Of a DNA stretch of 64,000 bases, positions 18,043 to 27,160 are shown one piece after another. Under the pieces are notes generated by a model. It did no database searches. It was not told where the DNA came from and saw only the letters and a list, made by a program, of their open reading frames with translations. Numbering within the stretch: the stretch's first letter is position 1; each line of letters opens with the position of its first letter. Position numbers and translations under genes: made by a program. Where the stretch lies: NCBI GenBank assembly GCA_020635255.1, contig JACKAC010000001.1, positions 310,001 to 374,000 on the forward strand, in the 5' to 3' direction. Origin of the DNA: Ignavibacteriales bacterium. GTDB lineage: Bacteria; Bacteroidota; Ignavibacteria; Tepidaquicellales; Tepidaquicellaceae.

Positions 18043-18885
18043 CTATATAGCCTCAAGTATGTTTTTTAATGCTTTAGTAAGAATTTTCTGTGCTTTTGAC
18101 AGACTTTTATCTCTGTCCCGTCGCTTTTGTTCGAGTATGCGCGTATCATCCAGCATTACATCTGCTACGAGGTTTCTTGTAATTAAACCTATTCCTGCGA
18201 ATTGTATTCCGGCATGCACCGCCGTTATATTTTCTGGAACTAGAGAGTACCCTAGCACATCACCTAGTATCTGTCTGTAAAATCTTGCCTCGGCATCAGT
18301 CTCGCTTGCCGGTCCTGTTATACCTACATATATCGATTCGTGAAATGGTACTTCACCCTTTACTAATATTGCTTTGATCTTATTAAAGAGCTTTTCATCG
18401 TAAGCGTTGCTCATGTCCGGAAAACGAATTCCGAGCTCATCATCATTCTCCCCGATAAGAGGATTGCTTCCCATGAGGTTAATGTGATCCAGCACAAGCG
18501 CTATCTCACCGCAGTCGAATCTCGGATGCAGATGTCCCGTCTCATCTATCGAGACTATCTTCTTTATTCCCAGCTCTTTCAAAATATAGATTACGTGCCC
18601 GATGTCTTCCATCGAGATTCCGTCATAGTAATGGTACCTTCCGTTCAGCACCAATACGTCCGCTTTCCCTGCTTTGCAAAACATCATCTTTCCCTTACCG
18701 CTTTCCCAGCTTGTTTCCAGTAGCGGAGGAATATCCGAATAATTAATACTGTCCTTTACTTTTATATCGTTACCCAACTTGAAATTCTCTTCCGTTATCA
18801 GCGCGGTCTTTGGACTGAAATTTGCCGGGTACATTTTCTTAATGTGTTTCGCCGCAGAGACTGCGTGTTTTCTTTGTTCGCTCAT
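18043..18885 (-). CDS. Purine nucleoside phosphorylase-like protein with a degenerate phosphate site
   Basis: The 280-residue protein is a diverged paralog of the PNP encoded directly upstream. Retained from the family: NGRYHYYDG (Arg83, His85, Tyr87), TGPASET (Glu195, purine contact) and GYSLVPE (Ser214). Lost: the phosphate-binding GTGLG loop, replaced by ALITEENFKLG at residues 28-38; the Glu after the Tyr is Asp88; NVSGSLNP has become SIDETGHLHP. It could be a phosphorylase with other ligands, a regulatory subunit of the upstream PNP, or inactive. The ATG overlaps the PNP stop by one base (TAATG), so it is made together with it. Confidence 0.8.
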   Translation of the reverse strand: MSEQRKHAVSAAKHIKKMYPANFSPKTALITEENFKLGNDIKVKDSINYSDIPPLLETSWESGKGKMMFCKAGKADVLVLNGRYHYYDGISMEDIGHVIYILKELGIKKIVSIDETGHLHPRFDCGEIALVLDHINLMGSNPLIGENDDELGIRFPDMSNAYDEKLFNKIKAILVKGEVPFHESIYVGITGPASETDAEARFYRQILGDVLGYSLVPENITAVHAGIQFAGIGLITRNLVADVMLDDTRILEQKRRDRDKSLSKAQKILTKALKNILEAI

Positions 18886-19736
18886 TATAGTACGAGTTGT
18901 TCTATGAATTTTAATGTGAGTAATGTTAGCTTTGGCTCGCCGATAGCCGCCGCTTCGAGTATCTCTTTCAGAAAAGCGGGCTTCAGCGTATCGGGATATC
19001 CCTCGTCCGTGATGATGGATATTCCTACGACCATCATCCCCAGCCTCCCCGCAATTAATATTTCCGGCACTGTCGACATTCCCACCACGTCTCCTCCGAT
19101 CATTCTCAGCATTCTGTATTCTGCTTTTGTCTCGAGATTTGGTCCCGTTACCGTTACATATGTCCCGCGCTTTAGCTCGATGTTGTTTATCAGCGCGATC
19201 TTTGCCAGCAGGTTCACCATCTCCTGCGAGTACGGATTCTCATTCACTGTGTTCACCGGCAGTGGTAATCCTCTTAGTGGCGTATTGAGATGGAGATTTA
19301 TATGCGATGTGATTGCCATGAGCTCGGACTTCCGGTAGCTCGGATTCAGCGATCCGCTCACATTCGACACAATTAATACCTTCACCCCGAGCTCCTTCAT
19401 CACGTGCACCGGAAACGTTATCTTTGCGTGATCATATCCCTCATAGTGATGAAATCTACCCGACATTACGACGACATTTTTGTTGGCGATCTTACCAAAG
19501 ATTAATTTTCCGCCGTGAAACTCCAATGTAGGGACGGGAAAGGACGGGATGGACGAGTAGTCGATCGAGTGTTCGATGTCGATGTGGTCGACCAGGCGGC
19601 CGAGGCCGGTGCCGAGTATGATCCCGACCGGGTAATCATCGGTTACAGCGGCGCGTATGTGAGCAAGCGCAAGGGCGTATTCAGGGCCGAGTGCCGGAGC
19701 AGGGGAGTGACCTTGTACAGGAGGTGATTCCGTCAT
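18885..19736 (-). CDS. Purine nucleoside phosphorylase (trimeric type)
   Basis: The 283-residue enzyme splits purine nucleosides with phosphate to base plus ribose-1-phosphate (purine salvage). All expected motifs are present: ILGTGLG (phosphate loop, residues 40-46), SGRFHHYEG (Arg94, His96, Tyr98, Glu99), VSNVSGSLNP, VTGPNLETKAEYRM and VVGMSTVPE. The N-terminal 20 residues are Pro-rich and not conserved in the family, so the true start could be a little downstream. It overlaps divIVA (upstream) and the PNP-like gene (downstream) by one base each, so the operon is translationally coupled. Confidence 0.95.
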   Translation of the reverse strand: MTESPPVQGHSPAPALGPEYALALAHIRAAVTDDYPVGIILGTGLGRLVDHIDIEHSIDYSSIPSFPVPTLEFHGGKLIFGKIANKNVVVMSGRFHHYEGYDHAKITFPVHVMKELGVKVLIVSNVSGSLNPSYRKSELMAITSHINLHLNTPLRGLPLPVNTVNENPYSQEMVNLLAKIALINNIELKRGTYVTVTGPNLETKAEYRMLRMIGGDVVGMSTVPEILIAGRLGMMVVGISIITDEGYPDTLKPAFLKEILEAAAIGEPKLTLLTLKFIEQLVL

Positions 19737-20353
19737 TATTTAGCTTCGAAATTATCATCAAACGGCTTTGTCTGGTTTTCGGGGGGTCCGCTAACCGGAT
19801 TACCGGGGCTAAGCTTTATCTTACTGCCCATATCTTCTCCTTCCTCTTCTCTCTCGGTATCGTCGAATTTAAAGTCGGAGGTAAGCTCCATTTTGTAGAT
19901 CTTGTGGCTTTTGAAGAAGTCTTCGAAGTCGGAAAGTTTTTCTTCGATGAAGTTTCTCACTTCTTCGATAAGCCTTTCGTTGCGGAGCTTTATTTCTTCG
20001 AGCTCCTGCTTTTTGCCTATTATTTCTTCTTCGAGGCTCTGTTTATAGTTTTTTACATTCAGCTCGGCTTCCTTATTAAGGAGTTCGGCTTTTTTCTTTG
20101 CGTTAGAGACTATCTCGTCGGCAAGGTCCTGTGATTTGACGATAGCTTTTTGCAGGGTTTGTTCATTTTCGCGATAGACCTCGACATCAGATTCGAGCGC
20201 TTTTATCCTTTCCTGATAATTTTTATTCTCAATCATCATCTTCTCAAAATGCGAGCTGATAGTATCCAGAAAGGCATCCACCTCGTTTGGGTCGTACCCG
20301 CGCAGGGTCTTTTTAAAATCTCTTTTCCGTATGTCTTTTGATGTAATGTTCAT
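19736..20353 (-). CDS. DivIVA-domain coiled-coil protein
   Basis: The 206-residue protein is read from ATG at 20353-20351, giving MNITSKDIRKRDFKKTLRG; a longer ORF reaching 20404 would run into yggS and is not needed. Residues 1 to about 45 form the DivIVA N-terminal domain (SKDIRKRDFKKTLRGYDPNEVDAFLD), which binds curved membrane and marks poles or division sites. Residues 45-165 are a long coiled coil (heptad Glu/Lys-rich). The C terminus is charged and disordered. It follows yggS by 7 bases, matching the yggS(ylmE)-divIVA neighbourhood known from Gram-positive bacteria, which is of interest in a Gram-negative. Confidence 0.9.
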   Translation of the reverse strand: MNITSKDIRKRDFKKTLRGYDPNEVDAFLDTISSHFEKMMIENKNYQERIKALESDVEVYRENEQTLQKAIVKSQDLADEIVSNAKKKAELLNKEAELNVKNYKQSLEEEIIGKKQELEEIKLRNERLIEEVRNFIEEKLSDFEDFFKSHKIYKMELTSDFKFDDTEREEEGEDMGSKIKLSPGNPVSGPPENQTKPFDDNFEAK

Positions 20354-20360
20354 TATAATT

Positions 20361-21062
20361 TTATTGGTTACTGTAATCTCTTTCTCCAAAAATAGCGCTC
20401 CCAATACGGAGCATATTAGAGCCCTCTTCTATGGCGATACGGTAATCCGAGGTCATTCCCATAGAGAGGTATTTAAAATCTTTATTCAAGGGCTTCAATT
20501 CGCTGAAGAGGTTTTTCAAGGTGCGGAAATTTTCCCGTATTTCTTTTTCGTCGTCGGTTAATTTTCCAATTGTCATCAAGCCTCTCAGTCTCACATTCTC
20601 AAGTTTTCCGATTTCAGCACAGAGGACTTTTACTTCACCCGGTTCTATTCCGAATTTGGATTCCTCGTCGCTGGTATTAACCTGGACAAGTATATCTATC
20701 AGCTTGCTTGCTTTAGAAGCGCGTCTTTGTATTTCATCGGCAAGCCTGATGCTGTCCACTGAATGTATAAGGCTAACGTAATCTACGATGAACTTTACTT
20801 TATTAGACTGAAGATGTCCGACCAGGTGCCAGTAAATATCTTTTTCCCTTAACTCTTTTTCTTTTTCACCAAGCTCCTGAACTTTATTTTCACCGAAGTC
20901 CCTGTGACCGAGTTCATACAGATCGGCTATGTCGCTAGCGGGAAATGTCTTGCTGATCGCAACAAGTTTTATCTCATCCTCGTGTCTCCCGCATTTTTCA
21001 CACGTGTCTTTAATACTTTTCTTTAAACGGGAATAATTATCTTTTATGTTTTCAAAGGACAT
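20361..21062 (-). CDS. YggS-family pyridoxal phosphate homeostasis protein
   Basis: The 233-residue protein shows the PLP-binding barrel of the YggS/PROSC family: KLVAISKTFP with the PLP lysine, DFGENKVQELGEK, WHLVGHLQSNK, HSVDS, LVQVNTSDEESKFG, RGLMTIG and LSMGMTSDYRIAIEEGSNMLRIG (partly cited). It keeps free PLP low and delivers it to enzymes. It is the first gene of the yggS-divIVA-PNP-PNP-like operon. Upstream lies a 193-base AT-rich gap shared with the divergent rodZ-like gene. Confidence 0.95.
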   Translation of the reverse strand: MSFENIKDNYSRLKKSIKDTCEKCGRHEDEIKLVAISKTFPASDIADLYELGHRDFGENKVQELGEKEKELREKDIYWHLVGHLQSNKVKFIVDYVSLIHSVDSIRLADEIQRRASKASKLIDILVQVNTSDEESKFGIEPGEVKVLCAEIGKLENVRLRGLMTIGKLTDDEKEIRENFRTLKNLFSELKPLNKDFKYLSMGMTSDYRIAIEEGSNMLRIGSAIFGERDYSNQ

Positions 21063-21102
21063 AAATTTGTGGAAATATAAGGTGATTATTGACGATTTTC
21101 AA

Positions 21103-21168
21103 TTTACAAATAATATAAACAGTGTAGAGTAAATTGTAAACAGCTAATTTTTATGCAAAAATTTACAA
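21103..21168. repeat. Three TTTACAA/TTGTAAA elements in the yggS-rodZ divergent promoter region
   Basis: TTTACAA occurs at 21103-21109 and 21162-21168, with the inverse TTGTAAA at 21134-21140, each flanked by AAATT. Centres are 31 and 28 bases apart, near three helical turns. Two of them form an inverted pair. They may be protein-binding sites; in so AT-rich a region chance is possible. Confidence 0.35.
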
Positions 21169-21255
21169 TTTTTTAACTTTCTACCGAAAATCTTACTTTA
21201 AAGTTAATAAAAAATGAGATAATTTACGAAAAATTATAATAATAGACCTGATCAA

Positions 21256-22389
21256 ATGCTCAAAGATTTTGCAAACGATCTAAAGCTACAACGAGAAAAA
21301 CTTAAAATCTCCCTTCCCGAAATATCTGCACAAACAAGAATTAACGAAGTTTTCCTAAGGAACCTTGAAAACGGCGATTTTTCATTTCAGCAGGAAATAT
21401 ACATACGCGCCTTTATCAAGGAATACGCAAACGCAGTGGAACTAGATCCCGCTGAAGTGATTAAAGATTATGACCTGGCAAAAAGAGGAGAATATAAATC
21501 CAAGTTTGCCACCGAAGAAAAGAAGGAACCGGAGAAAGAGAAAAAGGAAGACAAAGCAGATGAAAAGAAATCGGTTGCAGAAAAAGAAACGAAGAGTGAA
21601 GATAAAAAGGAAACGGAAAAAGAAGTAAAGAAGGAAGATAAAAAAGAGCCGGAGGAGAAAGAAGTTCAAAAGAAAACAGAAGAACCACCGGTAGAAAAAT
21701 CAAACAGGAAAAAGCGAGTACGAATCACTCCCGATAAACCACCGGAACCCGACCCAATAACAACTTCAAAAGAAATTAAACCTGAAACCGAACCTGTTCC
21801 TCCGTCTGTAAAAAAATTAAAGTCGATAGATAACGGAGGCGATAAAGTTCAGCCGTCTGTGCTAAAGGGTATAGGTTTATTTTTTCTTTCAGTATTAATC
21901 CTCATCGGTCTATATTATATGGTAAAGGCAGTGTTTCTGGATGGCGGAAATGAAAACGGGTCCGAAATAGTGAGACAAAAATTTGATGACGTGGTAAAGG
22001 AAAACGAAAGAAAGATACTCGGTAAAAGGACAGAGGAAGAGATAAGGGATTCTATCAGGAAAGCGGAAGAAGAACAGCAAAGACTTATTCAGCAGAATCT
22101 GGATACAATGGTTTTGAAAATAGTAAGTATCAGGTCAGGATCGGTTATTGTAGTGGAAGATTCCACGAATATCGAAAATCCCGAGAAGATCTCATTTACT
22201 GGTAACCAGGAAGGAGAATGGAGAGCCACAAGGTCATTCCTTATTACATCTCCCAACACCTCGGCTTTTACAGTTGAACTAAACGGGCAGAAAATTGATA
22301 TTAAGGAGAAAACTGTAAAGAACTATCTGATCTCCAGAGAGAATCTAAAAGATACGACTAAAACGGGAGATCAAACCAATAACAAGTAA
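21256..22389 (+). CDS. RodZ-like membrane protein with helix-turn-helix and DUF4115-type domain
   Basis: The 377-residue protein begins with a Cro/C1-type helix-turn-helix (about 5-65: LKISLPEISAQTRINEVFLRNLENGDF, FIKEYANAVELDP), the RodZ N-terminal domain that contacts MreB. A very highly charged Lys/Glu segment (about 85-155) and a Pro-rich stretch follow. A single membrane helix (about 207-229, GIGLFFLSVLILIGLYYMV) precedes a coiled coil and a C-terminal beta domain (about 290-355, TMVLKIVSIRSGSVIVVED...) of the RodZ C-terminal type. It likely helps maintain rod shape. ligA starts 9 bases later on the same strand. Confidence 0.88.
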   Translation: MLKDFANDLKLQREKLKISLPEISAQTRINEVFLRNLENGDFSFQQEIYIRAFIKEYANAVELDPAEVIKDYDLAKRGEYKSKFATEEKKEPEKEKKEDKADEKKSVAEKETKSEDKKETEKEVKKEDKKEPEEKEVQKKTEEPPVEKSNRKKRVRITPDKPPEPDPITTSKEIKPETEPVPPSVKKLKSIDNGGDKVQPSVLKGIGLFFLSVLILIGLYYMVKAVFLDGGNENGSEIVRQKFDDVVKENERKILGKRTEEEIRDSIRKAEEEQQRLIQQNLDTMVLKIVSIRSGSVIVVEDSTNIENPEKISFTGNQEGEWRATRSFLITSPNTSAFTVELNGQKIDIKEKTVKNYLISRENLKDTTKTGDQTNNK

Positions 22390-24411
<2,022 letters not shown>

Positions 24412-24412
24412 G

Positions 24413-24961
24413 CTATTTGTTCCAACGAGTTATTACTTCCACTAATTCTTTACCGAGGTCTAATAGTCTTTCTTTAATTGTCTCGTTTTTAATATCACCG
24501 TTTTCATCGAATACGTCACCTGCATTAGGAATGTATAACTGAGTAGGGAGAAGGAACATCCGGAGTGATCTTAGTACAGGGAGCATCGCAATTTGCGATC
24601 GTGTAGTCCCCCACGATCCGTTAGAAGCCCCGGCTATGGCAACGAATTTGTCTCTGAATGAATTTCCCCTTCTGGATGCCCAGTCTATGGCGTTTTTTAA
24701 ACCACCGGGTATTCCGTGGTTGTATTCGGGTGTTACAACTATCAGTCCGTCAGCTTCCTCGATCTTTGTTTTAAACTCAACTACTTTTTCCGGAAGACCC
24801 TGCGCTTCGACATCGCCATCAAAAATCGGGAAGTCATATTCTTTGAGGTCGAGGACTTCGACATCAGCACCCGCGTCTCTAGCGCCATCGACTATGTAAC
24901 GCATAGCCATTTTGTTATAGGAGCCTCTTCTGAGGCTCCCTGCAATTGCAACAATCTTCAA
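24413..24961 (-). CDS. NADPH-dependent FMN reductase / quinone reductase family
   Basis: The 182-residue flavodoxin-fold protein has the FMN phosphate loop AIAGSLRRGSYN (residues 6-17) and PEYNHGIPGGLKNAIDWASR, the second signature of NAD(P)H:FMN or quinone/chromate reductases. Length and layout are normal. Such enzymes supply reduced flavin or reduce quinones in the cytoplasm. The outer-membrane protein gene is 14 bases upstream on the same strand. Confidence 0.92.
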   Translation of the reverse strand: MKIVAIAGSLRRGSYNKMAMRYIVDGARDAGADVEVLDLKEYDFPIFDGDVEAQGLPEKVVEFKTKIEEADGLIVVTPEYNHGIPGGLKNAIDWASRRGNSFRDKFVAIAGASNGSWGTTRSQIAMLPVLRSLRMFLLPTQLYIPNAGDVFDENGDIKNETIKERLLDLGKELVEVITRWNK

Positions 24962-24975
24962 TGTAGATCCTGTTT

Positions 24976-25662
24976 TTAGTGGAGAAGGTTTATACCAACT
25001 GTAAATTGAACGCCACCTACATTATCGATGGGTTTATTCTGCAAACTCATCACTTCCTTTCCGATAACGGGCAGGTAGTAGTAATTAATATTAAAGCTGT
25101 ACGCTACACTTTTGTTTTGAGTGAAGTTCAGGCCGATCCCCGCATACGGACCGAATGCAAACGCGGCATTAAATTTACCAAGCGCCGGGAAAAAGTTTGT
25201 GCTGTACGGGTTAGTTAATATAAGAGTCGGAGCAACGCCGGCTGAAACCGTCGGCTTGAGGCTTCCATCAATATCATCCTGGAACAGAGCATGTTTAATT
25301 CCAATGGAAAGGGGAGCCATAAAAACGCGGTTCACTTTATCCGGTGTATAGCTATTCCCGAAATAATCGAACTCCTGAAATTCCCTGTCGTCGGAAACGC
25401 TGGAGAATCCAAGCCCGGCAACCAGGTCAGTATTTTTCCAGATATTAACAAAATACTCGCTGGAAATACCGAAACCCTTTTCACTGTACATAGCATTAAA
25501 TCCCCACTGAGAGCGCTGGGGTTTGTCGAGATTAGGATAATCATAGCCCTTGGAGGGATCTCCACCATAAGGGTCGTTATCCAGAGAAAAAGAAATGTTT
25601 GAGACTAAAAAAACTGAAAGAATTGCGCCCATAAATACCATCATTCGAATGTGCATAGTCAT
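24976..25662 (-). CDS. Outer-membrane beta-barrel protein, small (candidate)
   Basis: The 228-residue protein has a signal peptide (about 1-26, ending SFS). The rest alternates hydrophobic and polar residues in strand-like segments separated by turns (GFGISSEYFVNIWKNTDLVAGLGFSS, YAGIGLNFTQNKSVAYSFNINYYYLPV) and ends with an amphipathic strand (VQFTVGINLLH) as in 8-strand barrels of the OmpA/OmpW kind. No specific family was recognised. Two ATGs (codons 1 and 3) are possible starts. The divergent trmH gene is 83 bases away. Confidence 0.7.
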   Translation of the reverse strand: MTMHIRMMVFMGAILSVFLVSNISFSLDNDPYGGDPSKGYDYPNLDKPQRSQWGFNAMYSEKGFGISSEYFVNIWKNTDLVAGLGFSSVSDDREFQEFDYFGNSYTPDKVNRVFMAPLSIGIKHALFQDDIDGSLKPTVSAGVAPTLILTNPYSTNFFPALGKFNAAFAFGPYAGIGLNFTQNKSVAYSFNINYYYLPVIGKEVMSLQNKPIDNVGGVQFTVGINLLH

Positions 25663-25745
25663 TGACCTCGTTTTTGGATTTGTTAATTGTTTAATCTGCC
25701 TGAATTAAGTAACTTAAAATTAATGTAGTAAAAATTTAACAAAAT

Positions 25746-26330
25746 TTGACGGAAAAAAGATTCAATAAAATAAAAAATGTTGTTCTAAAACGTCAAAAAT
25801 ATCTAACAATTATTCTCGAGAATATTCATGACCCACATAATGCTGCGGCGATATTCAGGACGGCAGACGCGGTGGGAATCGATAAGATATATCTGGTCTA
25901 TAATACGAATGAATTCCCAAAAATAGGGAGAATTACGTCGGGTAGCGCTGTAAAATGGATCGAGAGGATGAAATTTAACAATGCGAAGGAGTGCATAGGG
26001 GAGTTGAAGGGCGACGGGTATAGTGTATATTCGACGCATATGGATGAAAACGAGGCAAATATGTCACTGTATGATCTGGATCTGACGGGAAGGACGGCGC
26101 TGATATTCGGGAATGAGAAGGAAGGGGTATCAGACGAGGCTCGGGAGTTGTCGGATGGGAATTTTCTGATCCCGATGAACGGGATGGTGCAGTCGTTGAA
26201 TGTGTCGGTAGCGGCGGCAGTATGTTTGTATGAGGCTATGCGGCAGAGGCAGTGCAAGGGAATGTACGATACATCCGAATATTCACCGGAAGAGCTTAAA
26301 ATCAAAGAAGAAATCTATCTTAACAAGTAG
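25746..26330 (+). CDS. TrmH-type (SpoU) tRNA 2'-O-methyltransferase
   Basis: The 194-residue protein contains the three SPOUT motifs: motif 1 NIHDPHNAAAIFRTADAVG (Arg that activates the ribose hydroxyl), motif 2 LIFGNEKEGVSDEA and motif 3 MNGMVQSLNVSVAAAVCLYE, which form the trefoil knot that binds SAM. Similarity to TrmH, which makes Gm18 in tRNA, is the best guess. The start is TTG (25746); no ATG is in frame upstream. kdsA starts 2 bases after the stop. Confidence 0.9.
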   Translation: MTEKRFNKIKNVVLKRQKYLTIILENIHDPHNAAAIFRTADAVGIDKIYLVYNTNEFPKIGRITSGSAVKWIERMKFNNAKECIGELKGDGYSVYSTHMDENEANMSLYDLDLTGRTALIFGNEKEGVSDEARELSDGNFLIPMNGMVQSLNVSVAAAVCLYEAMRQRQCKGMYDTSEYSPEELKIKEEIYLNK

Positions 26331-26332
26331 GC

Positions 26333-27154
26333 ATGCTTTCCAAAAGTATAATCTCATCGCTAAAATTAAGGAATACGGACAATTTTCTATTGATATCGGG
26401 TCCGTGTGTGGTAGAGAACCGCGACGTTGTTTTTAAGACGTGCGGGAAGCTAAAGGAAATAACGGATAAGCTAAAGATCCCGTTCATATTTAAGGCGTCG
26501 TATCAGAAGGCGAACAGGACTTCGGGAAAGTCATTCCGGGGGATCGGGATGGATGAAGCGCTATCTATATTAGCGGCGGTGAGAAAGAAGTTCGACGTGC
26601 CTGTGCTGACGGACGTTCATTCGGAGATAGAGGTAGAGATAGCGGCGGAATTTGTGGATATACTGCAGATACCGGCTTTTCTTTCACGACAGACTGAGCT
26701 GCTGGAAACTGCAGGAGCATCGGGAAAGGTTATCAATATAAAGAAGGGGCAGTTCATGGCTCCGGGTGATATGAAGTACCAGGCTGATAAGGTCGCTTCG
26801 GCGGGTAATAAAAAGATAATGCTGACCGAGCGGGGAACAACCTTCGGATATAATAATCTCGTCGTGGATATGAGGTCGCTCGCGATAATGAAAGAAAGCG
26901 GATACCCGGTTATATTCGACGCGACGCACTCGGTGCAGATGCCGTCGGGAGGCAAGGGTGTGAGCGCGGGAGCGCCGGAATTCATCCCGGTACTCAGCAG
27001 GGCGGCGGCGGCGGCAGGTGTGGACGGGTTCTTTATGGAGACGCACCCTAATCCTGCAAAGGCATTAAGCGACGGCAGTAACATGATGAAGCTCGCTAAT
27101 ATGGAAAAACTGCTGGTATCACTGCTGGCTATTCATAAACTTGTTAACAAATAA
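26333..27154 (+). CDS. kdsA: 3-deoxy-8-phosphooctulonate synthase (Kdo8P synthase)
   Basis: The 273-residue enzyme condenses phosphoenolpyruvate with arabinose-5-phosphate to Kdo-8-phosphate for lipopolysaccharide. Motifs: SGPCVVENRDVV, FKASYQKANRTSGKSFRG, PVLTDVHSEIE, DILQIPAFLSRQTEL, NIKKGQFMAP, LTERGTTFGYNNLVVDMR, FDATHSVQMP and METHPNPAKALSDG. A Cys at the metal-dependent position is not evident next to the first motif (SGPC is the usual Pro-Cys), so the metal type is left open. It lies between trmH and the membrane protein gene in a tight run. Confidence 0.97.
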   Translation: MLSKSIISSLKLRNTDNFLLISGPCVVENRDVVFKTCGKLKEITDKLKIPFIFKASYQKANRTSGKSFRGIGMDEALSILAAVRKKFDVPVLTDVHSEIEVEIAAEFVDILQIPAFLSRQTELLETAGASGKVINIKKGQFMAPGDMKYQADKVASAGNKKIMLTERGTTFGYNNLVVDMRSLAIMKESGYPVIFDATHSVQMPSGGKGVSAGAPEFIPVLSRAAAAAGVDGFFMETHPNPAKALSDGSNMMKLANMEKLLVSLLAIHKLVNK

Positions 27155-27160
27155 TTTTTA

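Noticed and set aside
20354..20404. Longer N terminus of the DivIVA-domain gene (extra 17 codons).
   Set aside because: It would overlap yggS, and the conserved domain begins exactly at the ATG at 20353.
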